Shown: positions 24,661 to 36,319, numbered from the stretch's first letter. The stretch is 64,000 bases of DNA from Scilla litardierei (GCA_030789695.1 CM061139.1:105808837-105872836); one strand, 5' to 3'. Notes: generated by a model not told the origin, from the letters alone. Program-made: numbers and translations.

Positions 24661-27600
24661 TGTCACGTCCCGCTTCCCTAATATGGAAGGCGAGATGTGA
24701 GGAAGTCCGCTCAGACGTGGAGTTGTGAAGCTGCAGTCTGATAAGCGTCTGTAAAAATTTCAAACGATATCGGGTCCTTTGCATTGCGACGAAACAACAA
24801 CAACAATAATAAAGCAGATAAAAGAACATCCACCAATAACATCCAGAAATTATTCTAACATCACTGAGCAGTCACAAAAGTATAAGTCTGAACAAAAGGC
24901 CTAAAGCATGGCCGAAACAAAAGTAAAGAGAGTCACTTGCTGAGACTAAGCGTAGGAATGGAATCCTTGAACTGAACGTCAGCAACCTGTCGTCCTCTGC
25001 AACTAAGTCAGGCTCAAAACCTGACATATGACACCCAAAGAGAAAAGGGCACATGTCAGCAAAAGTCTCCCAAAGAAAACGGGGAACTTTTGTACAATGT
25101 ACAAATAACAAAAGACGACTAGCAGTTCTAAAATAATGCAATAAGTTGAAATGACATTTAAGAATGCAACATTTAAAGATGACATGATGGCATGCATTAC
25201 GAGAACATTAATTCATAATCACGATCACTATCCTATCACATCGTGCACAGGGTTATCCCCTTACAGCTGAAGGAGAGGATCAGGCATCCTTCTATGCTGC
25301 GTGGCAGCTTAACCATACCCCTTCACGTGTATCGAGCCAGGGTTTCCCAAGTACATGAGCTCGCTTCTAGATCACGAGCCAGGAAGTGTTTTTGGCATAG
25401 GGTTGTGCCCGTAAAAGCAGGTGCCTAGCCTCAAGCATTACAATAGGTGTAGCGTGTGCTACTCAATCACGATGAACATTAGATGCATGCAATGACATGG
25501 CAATGAACAGATAATTTGTGTATCGTTAATTGAAATTAAACATGACATGGTAGTATGAATGCAAGCATGATTAAAGTGTCGGATCTAGCTTAGTTGTCAA
25601 GCTAGATCTAAAAGTGTCGTCTAGGCAGCTACCATTTCACTGCCTAGTCTCTTTTACACTACTGTACAAAACGGCCTAAGACGTGGCCTAAACAGAAAGC
25701 TGGCAAGTATCACTTGCCTAAAAAACAACCAAGTCACGATCCTGCTCAATCAGTCCGAGTCCACCTATGTGTTCAGTTCACAGTCCAGCATACAGTCCCA
25801 ATTTTATTATTTTGATTAGTGAGTTACAAAATAATCAGAAGCTATGATTTTTAAGTTGATTAACAGGCATGGTGTGGGGTTCCTCCGGATAGAGACTTAC
25901 CTCAACACGATGCGAGAGCTACTCTGACGTCGGGTAGCGACGTCAGGGGTTGGATTCCGGTTTCGCGATCGGTACGGAACGACGGGTTCTCTGCCTATAA
26001 AATACGTGCACGAATAAGTTTATGATGACGGCTAGAATAATTAGACAAGTCCTAAAATGTCTAGTGACCCAATTATAATTAAGTTTTCTGCCCTACGGTG
26101 GGTGACACATCAATATTGACGATCTTAAATTATTAACATGGTAATTACGCCACGCAGCTAGTACGAAAATACACCACAAATATTATTAAGCAACCCAGGC
26201 TACAAGTTAACTAGAGGTTGTGTACGAGTTATCTACCCCACAGGTTACAAGTCAACAACAAAATAGAACGTTACTAGCATGCACCACCTTAACATTAAAT
26301 TACTAACTAGATGACCAGGGTTATCTTATTGTTCATATCCTAACATATTGCTCTTAAAACACTGGATAACTTGTACTAACCGCAGCAAGGGAGACCTCTA
26401 CAAAGATTTCGGGAGTTGCCACGAAACGCCAGCGGCGGACAGAGGCTAGAGAGACGTCGTAACAGCGCGAAGGAAGTCCTCGACAATCCGAGGGGCAGGC
26501 GCACGTCGCTACCGCGCGAGGGAGGATAGTTGCGGCTGTCGGGGCCTAGACAGCGGCGGCGGCTGCTGTCAACAGACAGGGCAGCGCTTGGCGGTGCCGT
26601 GGGCACCTCCGGGCGTCGCTACAGGGTTGCTGCGATGCTGCAGTTGCTGCCAGCGGCCTAGGGCGGGGCTGATGCGCCTGGGGAGATCCGGCGAGGTTAG
26701 TTGGGGTACTGGTCAAAGAGAGAAGCTAGAGGGGGTCAGGGGAGACCGCCGCCGTGGCCTGGCAGCACCACGGCCGTGACAGCATCGGGCGCTGCTGTGG
26801 ACAGCGCTCGAGCGCGGTCGTCAGCACTGGGGAAGGGTCCCGTCGGCGCCTACAGGTGGGAACAGGCAGGGTCGTCGGGAATCAGGTCGGAGGAGGTTCG
26901 ACGATGAGTAAGGGCAGAGATCGCGGGGCTGTTGCAAAGTCGAAACAAGAAGAGACGGCGGCGCTTCGTTTTGGCTGGGAGGAAACGAATGTTTTAATTG
27001 AAAGGGCTAGGTCTAGATGAATGCAAGCACGTGAGGGGCACGGTTGTGTGTTGTGTCTTAGGGCTTGTTAGTAAGAGTAGTAGGCAGGGGCTAGAGATGT
27101 CCTTGGGTTAATATTATAAGAGCTAGCAGGTAATGAATTGGGCACATGAGGACAGGCCTGAGGTTTATTTATATACGGGAATATGGAGAGAGAGAGGACA
27201 GTAAGTTGTAAAATATTGGTAGGGTTTATATTTTAAGTTTCCTATTACAAAAATTTGGGTGTGGGGTTGCCAGGTGTTGGGTGCGTGTGTATGATGGTGC
27301 GGCCTAGGGTAAAAACAGGCTAAGTCAACATAATTTGGTTGTATATTATTATAAAAAATATTAGGGAAAAGCAACTAAGTGAACTTAGGGTTAAATCAAT
27401 AATTAAACTGGGGAAATAGTGAAAGTGGGTCAAACGAGGCTCTAAAATCGTAAGATAAATACTGGGGTGACCGCACCGACGAGAGAAACAAAACAAAGAA
27501 GACGGATCACAAATTCGACGACGGGAAACGAAACTAAAAATGAAAAGGCCTCACGACAAGAATGAAAATCGCGACGTCTCATCAAACAAAGTCAAATTGT

Positions 27601-27776
27601 GGGAGAACGACTCGTGAAATGACGTTCCAAAATAATTCCACAATTTAAAACTCTTCAAGAGGGTCACAACGGCATATCACACTATAGGGTTCGTATACAA
27701 ACAAGGTCTAAAATAAATACGTGCACGAACAAAAGTACGCGCACGTACAACGTACGATCGAAAACAGACCGTGACA
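24661..27776 (-). repeat. LTR (5' LTR in element orientation) of the LARD-like element
   Basis: Direct copy of 18154-21277 with scattered substitutions and small indels, followed by the second TSD copy CCGGT. Confidence 0.88.
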
Positions 27777-27781
27777 CCGGT

Positions 27782-28148
27782 TGTCACCAGGATGTGGTGA
27801 TTGACTGAACGCAGCCAAAAACATTCTCTACTAGCTTCATGGATCGTAATGAGTTCGGAGTGGTTAGATGAGGTTGCTGTCGAGGTCTGCTTCACAGATC
27901 TCCATAGTACGGCTGTTCCACCGTAGGTCAATACCAAACCAGTCTGGGACTTTGCTGTGTGAGGATCAGATCTGTATCCTGCATCTTCAAAACCAAATAA
28001 GTTGGAGAATACAACTTTCTGGTAGTATAGTCACAGGTCTATTGACCCTTGGAGGTAGCGTAGGAGGTGCTTCACTTCGTTCCAGTGGCGCTTTGTGTGC
28101 ACTGAACTGTATCTGGCTAGTAGGTTGACTACGAACGCTATATCGGGA
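27782..28148 (-). pseudogene. Copia RNase H remnant (right part), running into the assembly gap
   Basis: Minus-strand translation around 27780-27940 shows a typical Copia RNase H segment, with TYGGTAVLWRSVKQT and SNHSELITIHEASRECFWLR. Further in, decayed reverse transcriptase/RNase H sequence continues to the N run. The rest of this Copia copy probably lies in or beyond the gap. Confidence 0.8.
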
Positions 28149-28648
28149 NNNNNNNNNNNNNNNNNNNNNNNNNNNNNNNNNNNNNNNNNNNNNNNNNNNN
28201 NNNNNNNNNNNNNNNNNNNNNNNNNNNNNNNNNNNNNNNNNNNNNNNNNNNNNNNNNNNNNNNNNNNNNNNNNNNNNNNNNNNNNNNNNNNNNNNNNNNN
28301 NNNNNNNNNNNNNNNNNNNNNNNNNNNNNNNNNNNNNNNNNNNNNNNNNNNNNNNNNNNNNNNNNNNNNNNNNNNNNNNNNNNNNNNNNNNNNNNNNNNN
28401 NNNNNNNNNNNNNNNNNNNNNNNNNNNNNNNNNNNNNNNNNNNNNNNNNNNNNNNNNNNNNNNNNNNNNNNNNNNNNNNNNNNNNNNNNNNNNNNNNNNN
28501 NNNNNNNNNNNNNNNNNNNNNNNNNNNNNNNNNNNNNNNNNNNNNNNNNNNNNNNNNNNNNNNNNNNNNNNNNNNNNNNNNNNNNNNNNNNNNNNNNNNN
28601 NNNNNNNNNNNNNNNNNNNNNNNNNNNNNNNNNNNNNNNNNNNNNNNN
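28149..28648. other. assembly gap (500 N)
   Basis: Exactly 500 N bases, a conventional scaffold gap length, so the true distance is unknown. Confidence 0.99.
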
Positions 28649-29356
28649 TTTTTAAAGCATGGGCCTGAAGCCCACGGACAGCCCGTGGAAGGAAAAAGCC
28701 TTACGGGCCGGAAGCCCGCGGGCCTAAAGTATTTTATTTTAAAAAAATTCTGAATAAATAAATAAATTTATTTATACATATTTATATTTTTAATATATAT
28801 ATACATAAATTCAGAAAATTACCCAAAAATTCCCAAAAAAAATTTCAAGAAAAATCTAGAAAATTCTGGAAAATTCTAGAAAAATCAGGGAATAAAATGG
28901 GAAGGGATGACATCATATACATGTTTTTGGGGATAAAACGTTGATGGGGATATCGATAAAATATGTTTTCGGACGCGTTAGTTTTTAAATTTTTCTGAAC
29001 ATGACCCGATTGACCCGATGCATATTGCGGGTGGCCTGAAGCCTCCGCTTCCACCACATACCCGATGAAAATTTCTTTTTGGGTTAAAGTCCCACAAAAT
29101 TTTCATGGGTGGGTCATATAATTCAAGGCATCTTTAATACCAAACGAATAACACACAATTGATTTTAAATCTTATCTGCATACATCACTAAGGTTTTCCT
29201 CATGAATATAATTAATTTATATGTTTTCATATGAATTACTTGTGATGAATGCTCTATATATCTGCATGATATGTTAAACAATTCATGCATTTGTGCTCAC
29301 ATATATAAATTATGTATTATATCACACAAATAAATAATTCTCCAAAAAATTTAAAA

Positions 29357-29358
<2 letters not shown>
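28649..29358. other. AT-rich non-coding stretch after the gap
   Basis: A GC-rich palindromic part (GGGCCTGAAGCCC, CGGGCCGGAAGCCCG) at 28655-28735 is followed by AT-rich DNA with repeated CCAGAATTTTCTAGA-like words near 28850-28890. No gene or known element could be supported. Confidence 0.4.
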
Positions 29359-29419
<61 letters not shown>

Positions 29420-29421
<2 letters not shown>

Positions 29422-29833
29422 GGCAAATGTGCCTGAGAACGTGCGCAGGTAGAATTACCTGCGCACGCCCCCTCTGTTCGGGGTTTCTAAATATTTTTTT
29501 TTTGAAATTTTTTTTGCAGTAGCTAGATATACTTGTTATGAAGCTCCCCACAAAATTTCAGGTCAATCCGACACCGTTTGAGCCTCCGTTCATCGATTTC
29601 AAAAACGTTGCGCAAAACTGTCCAGAATTTGGACAGTTTTGCGCAACGTTTTTGAAATCGATGAACGGAGGCTCAAACGGTGTCGGATTGACCTGAAATT
29701 TTGTGGGGAGCTTCATAACAAGTATATCTAGCTACTGCAAAAAAAAATTCAAAAACAAATACTCACAAACACCGAACAGAGGGGGGCGTGCGCAGGTAAT
29801 TCTACCTGCGCACGTTCTTAGGTACATTTTTTG

Positions 29834-29834
<1 letters not shown>
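29420..29834. mobile_element. fold-back element family A, near-perfect 207-bp arms
   Basis: The 415-bp element is palindromic about position 29627 (CCA-GAATT-TGG), so almost the whole length can form one hairpin. Each end carries its own hairpin, CGTGCGCAGGTA / TACCTGCGCACG. The ends are GGGGCAAATG and CATTTTTTGC. It is flanked on both sides by (TA)n. Two relatives lie at 58059-58533. Confidence 0.85.
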
Positions 29835-29891
<57 letters not shown>

Positions 29892-29893
<2 letters not shown>

Positions 29894-30053
29894 GATTAAT
29901 GGGTATCATACGCCATATGAGAGCCTCTCTCATACGCCCTCTCACATAAAGCACCCAAGTACAAGCCCACATGGGCTTGTACTTGGTTGTACTTGGGTGC
30001 TTTATGTGAGAGGGCGTATGAGAGAGGCTCTCATATGGCGTATGATAGCCATT

Positions 30054-30057
<4 letters not shown>
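29892..30057. mobile_element. fold-back element family B, 166 bp
   Basis: Palindromic about 29970 (ACAAGCCCA-CA-TGGGCTTGT) with one 10-bp asymmetry in the right arm. Ends GGGATTAATGGGTATCATACG and its near complement. A small ATGAGAG/CTCTCAT hairpin sits near the ends. Flanked by (TA)n. Confidence 0.8.
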
Positions 30058-30088
<31 letters not shown>

Positions 30089-30090
<2 letters not shown>

Positions 30091-30486
30091 GTAAAGTGTT
30101 CCTAGGGTGACTCCTTAGATTTAATCTAAGGAGTCGCCCCCATTTCCCACATATCCTACACTTTTTTTTCGAATTTTTTTTCTTGGGATTGTTGTTCACC
30201 TCATGGATGATCAACATACCAAAAATCAAGTCATTCCAATACTTTTAGAGCTCCCATCTACCCGTTGCAACTTCATGGGGTTTTCAGCACGTTTTCAGAC
30301 CGTTGAAGTTGCAAGGGATAGATGGTTGTTCTAAAAGTATTAGAATGACTTGATTTTTGTTATGTTGACCATCCATAATGTGAAGAACAACCCCATGAAA
30401 AATAAAATCCAAAAATATTGTGGGATATGGAAGAAAATGGGGGCAACTCCTTAGATTTAATCTAAGGAGTCACCCTAGGAACACTT

Positions 30487-30491
<5 letters not shown>
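30089..30491. mobile_element. fold-back element family C, copy 1
   Basis: 403 bp with long inverted arms starting GGGTAAAGTGTTCCTAGGGT and a central spacer. Both ends carry a subterminal hairpin CTCCTTAGATT/AATCTAAGGAG. Flanked by (TA)n. Sister copy at 32897-33302. Confidence 0.85.
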
Positions 30492-30538
<47 letters not shown>

Positions 30539-30548
30539 TATATATATA

Positions 30549-30580
30549 ATCTAAGGAGTCACCCTAGGAACACTTTACCC
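30549..30580. mobile_element. family C end fragment
   Basis: 32 bp identical to the right end of the preceding copy, again followed by (TA)n. It could be a truncated second insertion or a duplication made by slippage between TA tracts. Confidence 0.75.
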
Positions 30581-30592
30581 TATATATATATA

Positions 30593-32373
30593 CTAGTCAT
30601 TACCCGTGCCCATAGGGCACGGTTTATTTAATGGCTGAGTTTTTCTCCCCCACAAATTTAAAGTTCCCCCAAATTTCAAGTTTTCCCACAAAATTTCAAG
30701 TCCCCCCCAAATTTAAGTTTTCCCCCAAAATTTAAGTCCCCCCAAAATTGTCATTACCACCTAGGACAAACTTGCCACGTATGACAAAGCTTTGTCCTAG
30801 TAGGATAAGATTCAAAATCTTCATAGAACTGGAAATAAAATGGCCGGAATGGGTGAGAATAAAAAGTGTGGGTGTGTGTGTGAGGAGGGTCCATAGGCAA
30901 AAATACAAAAACCGGGGTTGTATGTGCAAAATTCCCCACCTCCGCTTTTATCCCTCAAAATCTCATCTCTTATATTTTCTCTTATTTAATTTCCCTGTTT
31001 TATATAATAGATATCCAAATTCTCTTATCCAATTTCTCATGTCCAAATTCTCTTATCAATTTCTCTTGATAACATCCGTCTTTTATATAATAGATATCTC
31101 TTATCCAATTTCTCTTGTCCAATATCTCTTATCCAATTTCTCTTGATAACATCTCTCGTTTGTAATATAGATATCTCTTATCCAATTTCTCTTGATAACA
31201 TCACTCTTATCCAATTTCTATTGACCAATATCTCTTATTCAATTTCTCTTGATAACATCCCTCTTTTATAATATAGATATCTCTTATCCAATTTATCTTG
31301 TCCAATATCTCTAATCCAATTTCTCTTGATAACATCCCTCTTTTATAATATAGATATCTCTTATCCAATTTCTCATATCCAATATCTCTTATCCAATTTC
31401 TCTTGATAACATCCCTCTTTTATAATATAGATATCTCTTATCCAATTTCTCTTTTCCAATATCTCTTATCCAATTTCTCTTGATAACATCCCTCTTTTAT
31501 AATATAGATATCTCTTATCCAATTTCTCTTGATAACATCCCTCTGTTATAATATAGATATCTCCTATCCAATTTCTCTTGTCCAATATCTCTTATCCAAT
31601 TTCTCTTGATAACATCCCTCTTTTATAATATAGATATCTCTTATCCAATTTCTCTTTTCCAATATCTCTTATCCAATTTCTCTTGATAACATCCCTCTTT
31701 TATAATATAGATATCTCTTATCCAATTTCTCTTTTCCAATATCTCTTATCCAATTTCTCTTGATAACATCCCTCTTTTATAATATAGATATCTCTTATCC
31801 AATTTCTCATGTCCAATATCTCTTATCCAATTTCTCTTGATAACATCCCTCTTTTATAATATAGATATCTCTTATCCAATTTCTCTTTTCCAATATCTTT
31901 TATCCAATTTCTCTTGATAACATCCCTCTTTTATAATATAGATATCTCTTATCCAATTTCTCTTTTCCAATATCTCTTATCCAATTTCTCTTGATAACAT
32001 CCCTCTTTTATAATATAGATATCTCTTATCCAATTTCTCTTTTCCAATATCTCTTATCCAATTTCTCTTGATAACATCCCTCTTTTATAATATAGATATC
32101 TCTTATCCAATTTCTCATGTCCAATATCTCTTATCCAATTTCTCTTGATAACATCCCTCTTTTATAATATAGATATCTCTTATCCAATTTCTCTTTTCCA
32201 ATATCTCTTATCCAATTTCTCTTGATAACATCCCTCTTTTATAATATAGATATCTCTTATCCAATTTATCTTGATAACATCCCTCTCTTATAATATAGAT
32301 ATCTCTTATCCAATATCTCTTGTCCAATATCTCTTATCCAATTTCTCTTGATAACATCCCTCTTTTATAATAT

Positions 32374-32376
<3 letters not shown>
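30593..32376 (-). mobile_element. non-autonomous Helitron A with multiplied 5' end
   Basis: On the minus strand the element starts TCTATATTATAAAAG (32376 downward) and ends at CTAG (30593). Eleven bases before the end is the hairpin CCGTGCCC-TAT-GGGCACGG (30604-30622), the classical Helitron terminus inserted between A and T. No Rep/Hel coding is present. The 3' part (about 30623-31000) is unique; the remainder is a minisatellite made from the 5' end. A mirror-oriented relative lies at 34684-36308. Confidence 0.82.
31000..32376 (-). repeat. 77-bp minisatellite inside Helitron A
   Basis: About 19 units. The full unit is 77 bp and contains TCTTATCCAATTTCTC twice, plus GATAACATCCCTCTTTTATA. A shortened 49-bp variant lacks one half. 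Each unit boundary coincides with the Helitron 5' end motif, so the array is a tandem multiplication of that terminus. Confidence 0.88.
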
Positions 32377-32424
<48 letters not shown>

Positions 32425-32429
<5 letters not shown>

Positions 32430-32825
32430 AAGGGATCCTAAGGTGCCTCCTTAGATTCAATCTAAGGAGGCGCCCCCATTTCCACCCATCTCACACATTT
32501 TTTTTGAAAATTTTTTTGATGGGTGTATTGTTCACCTTATGGATAATCAACATACCAAATTTCAAGAGATTCCAATACTTTTTGAGCCCCCATCTACCCC
32601 TTACAACTTCGTGAGTTTTTCAGCATGTTTTTAGACCGTTGAAATTGCAAGGGGTAGATGGTGGCTCAAAAAGTATTGGAATACCTTGAAATTTGATATG
32701 TTGATCATCTATGATGTGAACAACAAACCCATGAAAAAAAATTTCCAAAAAAATTGTGGGAGATGTGGGGAAATGGGGACGCCTCCTTAGATTTTCATCT
32801 AAGGAGGCACCTTAGATCCCCTTTT

Positions 32826-32828
<3 letters not shown>
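32425..32828. mobile_element. fold-back element family D, copy 1
   Basis: 404 bp, ends GGGTAAAGGGATCCTAAGGT and its near complement, with subterminal hairpins GCCTCCTTAGAT/ATCTAAGGAGGC and long arms. The middle is related to family C, so C and D are sister families. Flanked by (TA)n. Confidence 0.85.
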
Positions 32829-32896
<68 letters not shown>

Positions 32897-32901
<5 letters not shown>

Positions 32902-33300
32902 AAGTGTTCCTAGGGTGACTCCTTAGATTAAATCTAAGGAGTCGCCCCCATTTTCTCCCATCTCCCACAATTATTTTTGAAATTATTTTTCTTGGGATTG
33001 TTGTTCATCTCATGGATGATCAACATACCAAAAATCAAGTCATTCCAATACTTTTAGAGCCTCCATCTACCCCTTGCAACTTTATGTGTTTTTCAGCACG
33101 TTTTCAGACCGTTGAAGTTGCAAGGGATAGATCATGGGGGCTCTAAAAGTATTGGAATGACTTGATTTTTGGTATGTTGATCATCCATGAGGTGAACAAC
33201 AATCCCAAGAAAAAAAATTTCAAAAAAAATTGTGGGAGATGGGAGAAAATGGGGGCGACTCCTTAGATTTAATCTAAGGAGTCACCCTAGGAACACTTTA

Positions 33301-33302
<2 letters not shown>
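32897..33302. mobile_element. fold-back element family C, copy 2
   Basis: 406 bp, same ends, hairpins and arms as 30089-30491 with small differences. Flanked by (TA)n. Confidence 0.85.
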
Positions 33303-33368
<66 letters not shown>

Positions 33369-33399
33369 CCCTCCTAACCAGAGCCGTTATATATATATA

Positions 33400-33801
33400 C
33401 TAGTTATAACCCGTGCCCGCGGGCACGGTGCATTTAAGATTTTTTTCCGCGAAATCTTTGTCCCCTAAAAAATATTTCTACAGCCAAAATTTAAAAGAAC
33501 AACAAATTAGCGTAAAAAAATTTAGCGGGCGCCTTCGGCGCGGATAGGTTGGTTAGATCTCTGCTTGACGCCCAAAAAACTCAACCCGCCTCTTTGAATG
33601 CACATTCGCTGTATTTTTTTTTGGGTCTCATTTTTTGGGTCATTTTTGAATGAAGAGTATTAAGTGCTGATGATGCCAATTTCAAAAAAGAAAAGATGTT
33701 GTGTTCTCCCAACAAATTTTCCCCCAACCCAAAAAAGTTTCCCCCCAAAACTTGATGTGACATTGCCACATAGGACAAAGTTCAAAAACAGCTCTCAATT
33801 G

Positions 33802-33802
<1 letters not shown>
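33400..33802 (-). mobile_element. Helitron C, 3' end and part of the body
   Basis: CTAG at 33400-33403 is followed by seven bases and an 18-bp perfect palindrome CCGTGCCCG/CGGGCACGG (33411-33428), so the 3' end faces left. The 5' end is not clear and probably was lost where (TA)n begins at 33803. Non-coding. Its interior differs from Helitrons A and B. Confidence 0.7.
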
Positions 33803-33864
<62 letters not shown>

Positions 33865-33867
<3 letters not shown>

Positions 33868-34241
33868 GAGGGATTAAATGACCCCCAAAAATAACCCCTT
33901 ATCAAAAATCCTATGCCCCCCATTTTTTCGGAAGATCCGAACCGTTCATCTTGATCTCCACCCTCTAAATACCTGACCCAACAATTTTCAACCCGATCCC
34001 ATGTGTTTTGCCCATTCATCCATCCGACCCAAATTTAACGGTTTCACATGAACAGAACTTTTGCGAATGGTTGATGAACGGGCAAAACACATGGGATCGG
34101 GTTGAAAATTGGTAGGTCATGTATTTAGAGGGTGGAGATCAAGATGAACGGTTCGGATCTTCCGAAAAAATGGGGGGCATAGGATTTTTGATAGGGGGGT
34201 TATTTTTGGGGTTACTTTTGGGGGTCATTTGATCACTCCTC
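33865..34241. mobile_element. fold-back element family E
   Basis: 377 bp with ends GAGGAGGGATTAAATGACCC and its near complement, and arms of about 150 bp containing the repeated block GATCCGAACCGTTCATCTTG / its complement. No subterminal hairpin is obvious, unlike families A, C and D. Flanked by (TA)n. Confidence 0.82.
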
Positions 34242-34262
34242 ATATATATATATATATATATA

Positions 34263-34665
34263 GGGTAAAGGGATCCTAAGGTGCCTCCTTAGGTTCAATC
34301 TAAGGAGGCGCCCCCATTTCACACCATCTCACACATTTTTTTTGAAATTTTTTTTCATGGGTTTATTGTTCACCTTATGGATGATCAACATACCAAATTT
34401 CAAGGGATTTCAATACTTTTTGAGCCCCCATCTACCCCTTGCAACTTCATGGGTTTTTCAGCACGTTTTTAGACCGTTGAAATAGTAAGGGGTAGATGGT
34501 GGCTCAAAAAGTATTGGAATCCCTTGAAATTTGGTATGTTGATCATCCATGATGTGAACAACAACCCCATGGAAAAAAATTTCAAAAAAAATTGTAGGAG
34601 ATGGGGGAAATGGGGGCGCCTCCTTAGATTTTCATCTAAGGAGGCACCTTAGATCCCATTTTTCC
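34263..34665. mobile_element. fold-back element family D, copy 2
   Basis: 403 bp, same ends and subterminal hairpins as 32425-32828. Flanked by (TA)n. Confidence 0.85.
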
Positions 34666-34683
34666 ATATATATATATATATAT

Positions 34684-36308
34684 AATAAAAGATGGATGTT
34701 ATCAAGAGAAATTGGATAAGAGATATTGGACAAGAGAAATTGGATAAGAGATATCTATATTATAAAAGAGGGATGTTATCAAGAGAAATTGGATAAGAGA
34801 TATTGGAAAAGAGAAATAGGATAAGAGATATCTATATTATAAGAGAGGGATGTTATCAAGAGAAATTGGATAAGAGATATTGGAAAAGAGAAATTGGATA
34901 AGAGATATCTATATTATAAAAGAGGGATGTTATCAAGAGAAATTGGATAAGAGATATTGGAAAAGAGAAATTGGATAAGAGATATCTATATTATAAGAGA
35001 GGGATGTTATCAAGAGAAATTGGATAAGAGATATCTATATTATAAAAGAGTGATGTTATCAAGAGAAATTGGATAAGAGATATTGGAAAAGAGAAATAGG
35101 ATAAGAGATATCTATATTATAAAAGAGGGATGTTATCAAGAGAAATTGGATAAGAGATATTGGAAAAGAGAAATTGGATAAGAGATATCTATATTATAAA
35201 AGAGGGATATTATCAAGAGAAATTGGATAAGAGATATTGGAAAAGAGAAATTGGATAAGAGATATATATATTATAAAAGGGGGATGTTATCAAGAGAAAT
35301 TGGATAAGAGATATTGGACAAGAGAAATTGGATAAGAGATATCTATATTATAAGAGAGTGATGTTATCAAGAGAGATTGGATAAGAGATATCTATATTAT
35401 AAAAGAGGGATGTTATCAAGAGAAACTAGATAAGAGATATTGGACATGAGAAATTGGATAAGAGATATCTATATTATAAAAGAGGGATGTTATCAAGAGA
35501 AACTGGATAAGAGATATTGGACATGAGAAATTGGATAAGAGATATCTATATTATAAAAGAGGGATGTTATCAAGAGAAATTGGATTAGAGATATTGGACA
35601 AGATAAATTGGATAAGAGATATCTATATTATAAAAGAGGGATGTTATCAAGAGAAATTGAATAAGAGATATTGGACAATAGAAATTGGATAAGAGTGATG
35701 TTATCAAGAGAAATTGGATAAGAGATATCTATATTACAAACGAGAGATGTTATCAAGAGAAATTGGATAAGAGATATTGGACAAGAGAAATTGGATAAGG
35801 GATATCTATAATATAAAAGACGGATGTTATCAAGAGAAATTGATAAGAGAATTTGGACATGAGAAATTGGATAAGATAATTTGGATATCTATTATATAAA
35901 ACAGGGAAATTGAATAAGAGAAAATATAAGAGATGAGATTTTGAGGGATAAAAGAGGAGGTGGGGAATTTTGCACATACAACCCCGGTTTTTGTATTTTT
36001 TACCTATGGACCCTCCACACACACACACACACACTTTTTATTCTCACCCCTTCCGGCCATTTTTTTTCCAGTTCTATGAAGATTTTGAATCTTATCCTAC
36101 TAGGACAAAGCTTTGTCCTACGTGGCAAGTTTGTTCTTGGTGGTAATGACAATTTTGGGGGGACTTAAATTTTGGGGGAAAACTTAATTTTGGGGGGAAA
36201 CTTGAAATTTTTTGGGAAAACTTGAAATTTGGGGGAACTTGAAATTTGTGGGGGAGAAAAACTCAGCCATTAAATAAACCGTGCCCTATGGGCACGGGTA
36301 ATGACTAG
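34684..36308 (+). mobile_element. non-autonomous Helitron B with multiplied 5' end
   Basis: Related to Helitron A but on the plus strand: minisatellite first, then the unique part, then hairpin CCGTGCCC-TAT-GGGCACGG (36279-36297), 7 bases and CTAG (36305-36308) before T. The 5' end merges with (TA)n and lacks a crisp TC start. Confidence 0.82.
34690..35910 (+). repeat. 77-bp minisatellite inside Helitron B
   Basis: About 17 units of the same repeat as in Helitron A, reverse orientation, with full and shortened variants mixed. Confidence 0.87.
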
Positions 36309-36319
36309 TATATATATAT

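Larger units (their letters stand above)
18149..27781 (-). mobile_element. 9.6-kb non-coding LTR element (LARD-like, Del/Tekay-related)
   Basis: LTRs 18154-21277 (3,124 bp) and 24661-27776 (3,116 bp) flank a 3.4-kb interior, with a perfect TSD CCGGT (18149-18153 and 27777-27781). LTR ends are TGTCACG...CGTGACA. The polypurine tract AAGGTGGGTAGGA is on the minus strand beside the left LTR, so the element points minus. No gag or pol and no canonical tRNA primer site are visible. The LTRs differ by a few percent, older than the intronic Copia. The sequence style resembles the solo LTR at 50448-53275. Confidence 0.9.

Noticed and set aside
28095..28655. open frame across the N gap
   Set aside because: Consists almost entirely of unknown residues.
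29703..30110. 135-codon open frame with long Tyr-Ile runs
   Set aside because: Produced by reading through (TA)n and palindromic elements. Similar at 33232, 33664 and 57880.
31000..32376. CRISPR-like array of direct repeats
   Set aside because: Repeats are contiguous with no unique spacers, in a eukaryotic Helitron. It is a minisatellite.
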